DNA of 64,000 nucleotides from Anaspis maculata (lineage: Eukaryota; Arthropoda; Insecta; Coleoptera; Scraptiidae), in contig OX421964.1 in NCBI GenBank assembly GCA_949128115.1, forward strand, positions 32,542,177-32,606,176, written 5' to 3'. The notes beneath the pieces were generated by a model, which saw only the letters and a program-made list of their open reading frames with translations, was not told where the DNA came from and ran no database searches. Position 1 is the stretch's first letter. Every line of letters begins with the position of its first letter. Below, in pieces: positions 44,282 to 56,200 of this stretch. The position numbers were made by a program, and so were the translations under genes.

Positions 44282-47200
44282 ATGTCAGTGAACGATAGAC
44301 GGTAAGTTTTGTTTTTTTGACAATAATCCGGCCGGGCTTGACGTCCAAGTGTTGCAAGAGGTGCCGGCGGGCGGCGTGAAGTTCACGATGGCGTAGTTTT
44401 TGCCGGGGCGCTTACCGTACTTCGCGAGGGTTGGCCAGGGATTTCGGCGGCATGGGCCACGAGAGTATGCCAACATGGCGCGGGCATTTCCGACAGATTT
44501 TCGCTTGGCGCCCCGGGAGGGGCGAGGGTGGCAACACGTGGACGCCAGCACCGGCCGAAGCTAAAAATAACCAGATGGGGAGCGTTCCTGATGGGGCGGA
44601 GGCTCGGGCCGGCCCGCGCTTTTTCCCCAGACCACGTGCTTATGTAACGACGTGGATTTTAGCTCGAGAGACTTGACCTTGCTTGTTTCAGGTCAGAAGA
44701 ATGGGACAAGAATGGGCCCCCTTCTGAAAAAGAGACCCAGGGCTACGATGGCCCGCCCGGCATGGAAGTCGACGGCGTCATCGAGTCCAACTGGGAGGAG
44801 GTTGTCGATAACTTCGATGACATGAACCTGAAAGAGGAACTCCTTCGGGGCATTTACGCGTACGGTTTCGAGAAACCCTCTGCCATCCAGCAAAGGGCCA
44901 TCATCCCCTGCGTCAAGGGGCACGACGTGATCGCGCAGGCGCAGTCTGGTACCGGTAAAACTGCCACCTTTTCCATATCCATCCTCCAGCAGATCGACAC
45001 GGCTTCGAGGGAGTGCCAGGCCTTGATTTTGGCCCCGACCAGAGAGCTGGCTCAGCAGATCCAGAAGGTCGTTATCGCGCTGGGTGATTTCATGAACGCC
45101 CAATGCCATGCCTGCATCGGTGGCACCAACGTCCGCGAAGACATGCGCAAGCTAGAAGCCGGCGTGCATGTCGTAGTCGGCACCCCCGGTCGTGTCTACG
45201 ACATGATCAACCGGCGTTCGTTGAGGGCCAACCACATCAAGATGTTTGTCCTTGATGAAGCCGACGAGATGTTGAGCCGTGGTTTCAAAGATCAAATTCA
45301 CGACGTCTTCAGGATGCTCAACTCTGATGTGCAGGTAAGCCACCATTTATCAAAATGAACAGTGCATTTCTATCTACTTGTGTCATAAAAGGGGACCAGA
45401 ATCCTTCAACTTTACAGTGATGATTTCACTACCTATGTGTTCCTATAATCCAATTTAAAGCTGTCCTAGGTACGGATGAACGCGATTCCTGCTACATGGA
45501 TTGTTGAAAAATTATTATTATTATTATTTGATTCACCACTACCTGTGACATTACAGATGACTTTATTCAAACCAACCAGTGTGTTATACTGAGGCTAAGG
45601 GACTTTGTTAGTCATAAAAGTACTTGACTACTTGGGTAGTCAAAGAGTGCTTGTCCCTTCTTTTCAAACAATACTTTGGAAAGCGTAAATTGATCTGGCC
45701 TTATTGACACTTGAGCTGATATTTTTATGCAAAAAATGCAGAAAATTTATGCTTTCTCATTTCGTTGCATTCCTTTGCGATGCGTCATTTCGGTTTAATT
45801 AATATGTGCACACATAACCACAATTCGCCCCTCATCCCATAATTTCAATATTTTTTCTTGAAAACCAAACATCCCAAAACAATCTAAAACACTGTCTGCT
45901 GTTCATTTCTACTTCTGTAATTTTCAAATTCCTGGTTCCATTTATGACACAAGACCCCATTTCCCTATTTTGCAAATGACTTGCAAATTATTTCTGATTC
46001 ATCAAGAGGCAACAAAGGGTTTACAGCGAATAAGACAAGAAACAATAATTATCATTGTTTGTTTGAAAGTAATTTGCTTTAAATATATCTTGTTGAACAA
46101 CAAAACACAAATTTCAAATAATTGAATACTTATTTGAAGGCTTGGAGCTAATAGTCAAATAATAATTCTTGTGATAATTACTATTGTGTAGTTATAGTTA
46201 TTAAGTGGTAAATAATGCAAAGTTCATGAGAGTTTAACATTTGAATGTATAAATGACATGTTTAGGCGAGTGTTCAGGACAGATTCTTGCAACAATAGGG
46301 TGATTGGGATTGCATGAAATTCGTTCACCTGATCATCGGCAGGCAGCGCAAGGATCGATAGTTATGTTTTGACGTTTGTTAGGGAATTGCATTGGGGCAC
46401 ATAATAGCCAGGTGTAAGGCATGGACGTGTAAGGTAGTGCTGTCAACCGGTTACGGTTAACCGGTTAACCGGTCATAAAATTCGAATAACCGGTCAAATT
46501 TCGCAAAGGAATAACCGGTTACGGTTAACCGGTCAATAACCGGTTAAAAACCGGTCACGGTTAACCGGTCAATAACCGGTCACGGTTAACCGGTCAATAA
46601 CCGGTTAAAAATAACCGGTCAATAACCGGTTAAAAATAACCGGTCAATAACCGGTTAAAAGCCGGTCACGGTTAACCGGTTTGACCGGTTATGGTTAACC
46701 GACTCGACCGGTTACGATTAACCATAACCAATAATCGGTCAAGGTTAAAAGGCCGGTTATGGTCCATTTGTTCAAAATCGTTTACGGTTAACGACGGAGT
46801 CATATTGGTGGAATAAGCGTTGCGAAATCAATCCGTGTGGGTTTAAATCCTTGACGGATTCTTACCATTTTGGTCTCTTTCGATAGCTACAAGGATGTAC
46901 TTTGGTTTGAGCCCATTGGAATTTTTTTCGATTTTGGAAATGCCAATGGGCTCAAACCAAAATACATCCTTGTAGCTTGCGAAAGAGACCTAAATGGTGA
47001 GACTCTGTCAAGGAATAAACCCAGAGGGATTGATTTCGCAACGCTTATTTTACCAATCCAACTCCGTTCTTAATCAGTTACTACAACTAGCTGGTCAATC
47101 ACCGGTGAATTTAAACAACTGGTGCATCATGGTATAGGGTAATTATCACAGCGGAGGTAATGCAGAGTCCATCCTTATGATATCTTTGATATCTATGATA

Positions 47201-50200
47201 TCCTTATCCTACTTATCCTATAAGCTGCAAGGCAAGTACACTCACTCACCTATACCTAGTCTTTTGAAAATATGTTTATCAAAATTATTGTGTATGATGG
47301 CGAAAATACGGAAAACTTGCAGGTACCTATTTAGTTATTTTTTGATTGAGGGTTCAATTTCGTGGGAAGTGGAGTTGAAATTTGACATATTCAAACCAAA
47401 AGATCAAAACGCTGGAGTAGACTTCCATCAAGATTTTTAAATAAGTATACAGGATGTTTCGTGTTTAATCGGAAACGTTTTGACAGCGGATGAAGCATAA
47501 AAAAATAAGTGGTTTTTCTCCGTTTTTCTCCAGAAATGTACAAAAACTGAGATAAAGCCATTCAAAGTTGAGATTGAAATGAAGTTTTCCTCACATAATT
47601 TCCACACCGTTGAAACAATTTGCCTCAAATTTTACATAGCTCGTCCCTGTTATCTTCCATTATTTCTACGCCATTGACTATTTTTCAGAAATGCCTATAG
47701 GCACTTGAATTCTGCAATCAATTCAGAAGAAAAAGTTATTCCTGGTAAATATTAAAAGCTTCCTTGTCAAGATATTTGAATCCGAATGTTTGAAAAACAT
47801 GTTGAAAACGCCAATTCCAAGAAATTGAAGATAATGATCGGGGGAAAGTCATGATTTCTTTACTGGAACAGACTTTCCAGGCGTTTTAAGTTCATGAACC
47901 AATATTTTAGCTGAGAAGCAACAAGTTTTCTAAAAATTATTTTTTTGGCTCTTGAAATTGGTTTACAAGATTTTTTTCAAACATTATGATTCAATTATGT
48001 CGAAGACGAAGCCTTTAACAAAAGTTGCCAGGAGTAATTTCTTCCTTTAAACTAATTGCCAGTCCAAATGCCTAGGCATTTTTGCCAAATAGTCAGTGGC
48101 ACAGAAATTGAGGGGAGAACAGGGACGAGTCCCCCAATATCCACGCCATTGGACCAATGTGTCGAAACTCAAAATCCTTCAAAGTCCTTGAGTGACAGTT
48201 TTTGAAGATTCACTTGATAATCACGTATCCAAAATGTGAGGCGAATTGGTTCAACGGTGCGAAAAGTATGTGGAAAAACGATATTTGAATTTTAACATTG
48301 AAGGGCTGTATCTCAGTTGATATACGTTTTTGAAAAAAAGTTTTTTTAAAAAAAGCCTTATTGGTAAAATACGCTTTTACGCTTATTGGTAAAATAAGCG
48401 TTGCGAAATCAATCCCTGTGGGTTTATTCCTTGACGGAGTCTCACCATTTAGGTCTCTTTCGAAAGCTACAAGGATGTACTTTGGTTTGAGCCCATTGGC
48501 ATTTCCACAATCGAAAAAAATTCCAATGGGCTCAAACCAAAGTACATCCTTGTAGCTATCGAAAGAGACCAAAATGGTAAGAATCCGTCAAGGATTTAAA
48601 CCCACACGGATTGATTTCGCAACGCTTATTCCACCAATATGACTCCGTCGTTAACCGTAAACGATTTTGAACAAATGGACCAAAACCGGCATTTTAACCT
48701 TGACCGATTATTGGTTGGTTAATCGTACCGGTCAAGTCGGTTAACCACAACCGGTCAAACCGGTTACCCGTGACCGGCTTTGAACCGGTTATTGACCGGT
48801 CATTTTTAATCGGTTATTGACCGGTTATTTTTAACCGGTTATTGACCGGTTATTTTACACCGGTTATTGACTGGTTATTTTTCACCGGTTATTGACCGGT
48901 TATTTTTCACCGGTTATTGACCGGTTATTTTTAACCGGTTATTGACCGGTTATTTTTAACCGGTTATTGACCGGTTAACCGTGACCGGTTATTCCGTAAC
49001 CGGTCAAAATTTTCTTGACCGGTTAACCGGTCAATTTATTTTTTTCTGACAGCACAAGTGTAAGGCATTGTCAGAATGATTGAAATCACATCTATCGATC
49101 TCGTAAACGCCGAACAAAACAGTAGGTATGTTAACAAAACACGTAAAAATGACAGTATTTAGTGAGGTTAGTCCGGTTGATGTTGACTCCGGGATGAAAC
49201 TTGACAGGTGACAGTGACACTATTGACATTTTGCCATAAACTCCCTCTACATGCAATCACCCTATTGGCGAGTTTCAAGATCGAATACGCCATCTGACGG
49301 CCAACGTGTAAACGACGTTTGTGCACGGATCAACCTCAGATTTGTGTGGGCTCTTATGAGCGTTGCGGTGTTTGGCGACTTCAATTGACCCCATCTGACT
49401 TAACGCGGCGTTAATTTTTTCCAACAAAGTACGTGAGCCACGCATGTTTCATTATCTTGAATATACTAGGTGTCGTCGATTGCAAAAGCATTCCATTTTT
49501 AAATAGGAGTGGCACGTGTACGACGACTGGGAAGCAAAAGTGGCATCAGAATGGAAGGTGGCAAGATAGATAGTGACAAAAAGTGGCGGAGAATTTGTTG
49601 TGTTTCCGAGTGCGAGTCGCGCTGTGGAAACCGGAAAAAGGAAGAGTTACATTTTCACCGTTTCCCGTCGAAAGCGAAAGACGCAGGCTGGGTAGTCAAG
49701 ATGACAAACTCGGCACTGTGGAAAATATGAAACGAGAAAAGCCTGGGAAGTGTCGCTGAAAATGGGAACTTTTTATGGCTGCATCGAAGAAGCACAGTCT
49801 GCGATATGTTTATGTGTATGTCAGTATGTCCCGGACTGGCCTGCTTTTGCAAGTGCATTTGAACGTTCCAATTTCACAGGAACTGCTACTACTATTTCTT
49901 TTAATTACATTCCCAGTTCCTCGTGAGGAGATTCATACCATGCGCTTGTTTGTAAACACAATCCAAATATGTCTATGTTAAAATTGATGCTTGATAGGGT
50001 TCGCTTTCGACCGCTTTCTCACAACCGAGAAATTGTGACTTCAGAATTCCCTCTCCCATCACGATAGGTAGGTATATCGAGAATCCGTTGAGGCCATCAA
50101 GTGATTGAAAACCTCCATAACACTCAATTGCGCTTCTGCCATTTTCGAGTTCTGCCGCAATACTAATTAACCACGTTCCACGTCTGGAGGACATTAAAAA

Positions 50201-53200
50201 CCGCTTACTACTGATAAGATTATGAGGATTTTTGAACGCGCGGGCAACAATCCGTGCCCTATCCGACATGTTTGTTTACATGCGAAGCGCATCAGCAGCG
50301 CCACCATCGGTAATGTTACTCGCCAATAGGCAAGCAATAAAGTAGGTATAGGGCCAAATTCAGAGTCTCACTCAACCTACAACACTCACAGACTGCGTTT
50401 CTATCGCAGCTTTCGATCCGATCGAGTTTTCAATCAGATCCAAAGTGGCTTCAGTCAAGCGCGTTTTTCTCGTCGCACGTTCGATCAGTTTCACTCAATC
50501 CTATTTCACTACTTCAGAATTAGGTTAGAATTTGTGAGAGACAACAACATGGTTTACTACTTTTGAAGCATTTCCCTAACTGCGGTTCAATTTTCTACCT
50601 CAATGTTGAAAAAAATTTAGGGCCTTCACTTTTGAAAATATGAAGGGTCAAAACGTGGCCTTCACTTTTGAAAATTTGAAGGGTCAAAACGTGGTCTTTC
50701 GACCCCCTCTATTTTCGTTGTTTTCAAAGATTTTAGTAAACTTCTTTCAACAGACCAAAAAGTAATGTTTTTGAACCTTTGAATGTGTTTTGTAATTTTT
50801 TTTACTATACAGGGTGAATCGTAAATCCTGAAAATCCAGTTTTCTTCAAAAATGCATGTAGAAAATTTCACATTGAAAAGATTTCTGTTATTTGTTGCTC
50901 AACATCAGTTTTATAACCTCTCAAACTTTTCACGAGCATTATCGAGGTAAACAAAATTACAAAACAAATTCAATGGTTTAAAAAATTTGCTTCTTGGTCT
51001 GATGAAAAGTGATTACCAAATTCTTTCAAAATAACAAAAATAGAAGGGGTCGAAGGTCCTCCATATTACAAAATTTTTCTGACACTTTTGGAGCAATCCC
51101 TACCTGCTGTTCAATTTTCTAGCTAAAGTTTGCAAACATCCTTTATACAGGGTGGTCCAGGTTTTAGCAGAAAAATTTACAGAGTTGATAGAAAATCAAA
51201 AAGGAAGAGGACCTAGGTCCTAAAAACTATATACCTGAAGCGCATAATAACGGAGCTATAAGCCTTCAAAGTTGAGCAAAAAATTTCGTTTTTTCGGAAT
51301 AGCTTTTGAACCATTAATAGCTTTTGAACCATTGGCCGATTGAGTCCAAATTTTGCACAGATATTTGTCAAATACATACTAAGCTAGTACGCAGAATGAA
51401 TTTTTGAAAATTGTACAGTGGCGTAGGTGAAAGGGGTGAGCTCCTTTTTACCCAGATATCTTCGACGCCACCGGATGTTCTTGGAAAAATGATCAATTTT
51501 TTGGATTTTCTGGTCAATTTTGGAGGGAAACTTCTTTGATTTTTCCATGATTGGAGCAACCGCTTTCGAGATATTTCAGTTTCCCGTCGAGATGTTCCAA
51601 TTTCCAATCCGGAACGCTCTTTTTCAAAAGGCAATTTGAAAAAGGGTGTTAAATGGATCACAATGTTTTTTTTTACGTGCGATCTTTGGAACCACATAGT
51701 GTCTTGGTTTCAAAAAGTGGTACGAAAGTGTCGATTTAATTGAGTGTTTTTGTTCATTCAAACTGAAATATCTCGAAAACGGTTGCTCCAATCATGGAAA
51801 AACCATGGAAGTTTTCCCTCCAAAACTGAGCGGGAAATCACAAAAACTGATCATTTTCCAAAAATATCCAGTGGCGTCTAAGATATCTGGGTAAAAAGGA
51901 GCTCACCCCCTTTCACCTACGCCACTGAACAATTTTCAAAAAATTCATTTTGAGTATTAGCTTATAGCGTTTTCGAGTCGCTAGAGCCGAGCCGGTTCGG
52001 CTCTAAAATCAGGGGATTTGATTGGTTTTCGAAAATCCCTGGACAATCAGTTATAGCGATTTTGGAGCCGAACCGGCTCGGGTCTGGCGGCTTGAAAACG
52101 CTATTAGTATGTATTTGATGAATATCTGTGCAAAATTTGGGCTCAATCGGTCTAATGGTTCAAAAGTTACTCGAAAAAAAAACAAAATTTTTTTGCACAA
52201 TTTTTAAGGCTTATAGCTCCGTTATTATGCGCTTCAGATATAAGTACAATTTTTAGGACAGGTCATCTTTTCTTTTTATTCTCTTCTAACGACTCTGGAA
52301 ATTTTTCTACAAAAACCTGGACCATCCTGTAAACAGGTGACTACCAATCCAGGTGACAGAAATCCTGAAAATACAGTTTTCATAAAAAATACGCCCGCAA
52401 ACAAATTATCTAGAAACGGATCATTTTACTTTCTGTCCTACATTGGACCGCTGGAATCTTTGCATGAACTGCCAGACAACCGACAGATTCCAGTTCTAGT
52501 GTCAATCGTCAAACTTCAACTAGGAAGACTTTTTGCACCAGCATAATCCCGTTAACTCTGTCCGAGTTAAACTTCAAACTTAGTTTAATTATTGTAAAAA
52601 AATGTTCGTTGCAGCAATTAAATTAGGTAACATAGGAAAAAACCGATTATACGAGTACCAATTTGCCAGAGAGTGGCAAAGTTCCAAGTTTCAAGATGAA
52701 ATAAGTTTTTAAAAGGACACCATGTAGATTAGTCCTTTTCGGGAAAGGAGGTCAGCCATTAGATTACTGGAATTATTTTTTGTTGCTACATCATCGTTAT
52801 TATGGAGGCAAGTCTGCGAATGTGATATTTTTGATTGAACTTTGATGAAACGTTTGAACAAGAACCCTCGTCTCATTTTTATTGTTTTTCATTTTGTGAT
52901 TTATTTGTAAAATGCCACGCTATGTTCAGGTCATCCTGCTGTCGGCCACGATGCCGACCGACGTGTTGGACGTCACCAAGTCGTTCATGCGCAATCCCAT
53001 CAGGATTCTGGTCAAGAAGGAGGAACTGACCCTGGAAGGTATCAAGCAGTTCTTCGTTTACGTTGAGCGCGAAGACTGGAAATTGGAAACTCTGTGCGAT
53101 CTGTACGATACGCTATCCATCACCCAGGCCGTCATCTTCTGCAACACCCGTCGCAAGGTCGACTGGCTGACGGAGAACATGCACAAGAGGGACTTCACCG

Positions 53201-56200
53201 TGTCCGCCATGCACGGAGACATGGAGCAGCGCGAGCGCGACGTCATCATGAGACAATTCAGGACTGGATCGTCCCGTGTCCTCATCACGACGGACTTGTT
53301 GGCCCGCGGTATTGACGTTCAGCAAGTCTCGTTGGTCATCAACTACGATTTGCCTTCAAATAGAGAAAATTACATCCATAGGTTTGTATATTTTTTTTAC
53401 TGCGAATGCATGGTCCAAATGGGTGATAATGGACCTTTTGAATAAAGATGGTCTCACTCGCACGATTTACGTCACAGCCCCACATCTGTCAGACTAACGC
53501 GCAGAATATTTTTAAAAGTTCGTTCAAAACGAACGAAGTTTCCCTTGGAGGTATCAGGCGCCGTTATAGCTAGACACATCTGCGCGGTACGAACGCGCAC
53601 GCATCTGTCTCTCTTTTCTGAAAAAATCCAATAACTCAAACTGTACTTTTTCAATATGCATTTTTTGCTATAAGGAAGCTCCATATTATCTTCATTTACT
53701 ATTGTATTGCACAACGCCTGAAGTTTTCGCTGAAAGAACGTTCTCTTTTTGCCAAGGTATACAAGCTGGAATCATTGTGAAATCAATCCTTGATATCATT
53801 CAAGGATAATATATTTCCTGAAGTGATTTTTCATTATCAGCAACAAGTGGAGAGCTCATTATTGTTCACTTTATCAAGCAAAATTAAGTGCCTGTACAGT
53901 TCGATTTTTATCGCTCACTGCTAATACTTTTTGGCAATGGAGGTTTAATGGTGAAATAATAGCTTCCTACAAGTAAATTTAGGCGAGGCGATCGATATCG
54001 TGGGGCCGTCGAAAACGACAGTCTGAGTCATTCAGCTCTTAAGTCTTGCGTCCTAACACCCTTACAACACAATAGCAATTACAGAAACTTTGTAACTGCT
54101 TCTATTCTGGCATTGAGCATTTATTTCATGGATTAATCAGCACAACTCCCATCATGAATTTATGAAGCAGTTTTCGCGAAAGTTACTCGTTTTTGTGTGC
54201 TTTCGTTCTAAAATTAGCGGCTGCTATTAACACTATTTCACAATGAAGTTGGTTGGATGCTTATTGATTTAGTTGGGGGAACAGTTCTTTCTACAAATAC
54301 ATTCGGCGGATGCTCTGTCAATTATCCACCGCGTTTGATTCACTTTATTCTAATACAATTTTGAATTTTGTTCAATTTTTTTCGTTTAATTTTTTTTTAT
54401 TCGCATTGGTTTAATCAGGAATTGACCTTGAAGACATGTAAATCAAGTAAGGCGTTGTGTGCAAATGAAAGTGCATCGGAATGTTGAAGGAAAGAAGTTC
54501 GCCATGGAAGCTAACTTTGGAATGGTCAAATAATAATCAGCTAATAGGTAGGACATCGTAACTATAAAATTAGCGGCAATAATAATTATGCCCGAGAGCG
54601 ATAAATTTAGAAACGGGGAGCTGCGATCAAAATCATTGCAAATGGTATGATTGGAAGAAAAAACCTGGATAACACCAATTCATATATCATCGCTGCATTT
54701 GAAGGTGCTTTCAAAAAAATTCGGCTTCATAAAAGAGATAAAACCTACAGCTTCAAAAACAACATGGGTCAAGGTTTTTGACTGAGTAATAGACCATATT
54801 AATTATTCTCACTTTCCCCTTCCACTAGTCATTTGTAAGTTAGGTATGTGCCTGTGACCATGCGCACTGCAGTAAAAGATCTCGCGCGCCACACCATGCA
54901 TAGAAAACGGAACTTTGCTGTCGCTGTCAGAATTTACGATTTCAAGGTGTTTTCTTTATTCTTGGGACGTTTTAACCTTTTTAACCATACTCTTACGTGA
55001 CGGCTAACGCTCGGTTCGCTTTCAAGCGTTGTCAAAATTCTCGTTAGCGGAAGTTGTGCAATAAAATATGGCGGGTAATTTGAAATTGTTTTGGGTTCAA
55101 ACCATGGACCTGTACAGGTCCATGGTTCAAACAACCCCATTTTAAAATGCTTCGCATAAACTTCACAGCAAGATTTTCTATTTCATTATGGTGAAAAGTA
55201 GATCAGGTATTTCTTTTTACACACTTGCTATGTTATACATTCGTTGAAATTGTCAATTTGCACCTTGAATTGATCATTTTACAAAGTCATTCAACATGCA
55301 TATTCTTATGGGAGTTTCAACCCAGCACATGTGGTTGTCTCTCTCCCCGATCTGCGACTGCGCATTGAATAATTAATATGGTCAATTGGTCAGATTTGTT
55401 TTTAATGAACGTCTACCGTCTACTTATCAGTCGAATTTCACTGAAATGCAACCTGTGGTTCCAAAGTTTGAGGATTTCGAAAACAACTTCATAGGGACTA
55501 GGGGTTTTTCGTTTTTCTGTAGATTATTTCTGGAGCATTATTTATGTCCCAGAATAGAGGTATTTACGTATTACACAGGTGGTTCAGGTATTGATAGGCG
55601 AACTTTCATAATCGATAGAACAAAAAAAAAACCAACATAAATGCCTAAAAGTGTCCGAGCATTTATATAAATGCCCGGTCATTTTTAAAAGTTACCGCCA
55701 ATTTTTGAATGACAAGACAACCTATCCTCAATCTTTAAACTGTGAACTGTTATTCTACCTTCTACATCAACATGTGACATCAACGCTTCTATTCTACTTC
55801 AAAACGACGGTAAACCTATCTGTGGGTTAACCCCAGCGGTTAACAAAACTAACCGAAAATGGTAAAAGGCGAATTTATTGTGTGGAAATATTTTACAAAA
55901 ACGGTGGAGAGGGGAAAGAAGTACGGTTCGTGTGCTTTCTGCAAAATGAAATATCTACAAAACGCTCCGAGGATGGTAAAACACTTGGTAAAGTGCAGGA
56001 GATGCTCGGAGTTTTATTCAATTTTTGAAGCTATTTCTGGCCATAAATCTGAGGTTTTTGGTACCGTTTTGAAGCTCTTGACACGAACAATCATATAGTA
56101 CTATTTTCATCAATTTTTAAAGATGACCATAAATGCCCAGTAATATTACCGGGCATTTATCCCGGGCATTTACTTTTTTTAAAATGACCGGGCATTTGCC

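Noticed and set aside
46440..46760. CCGGTT repeats as a CRISPR-like array
   Set aside because: Units are contiguous without unique spacers, mirrored at the other end of an hAT element, in a eukaryotic intron.
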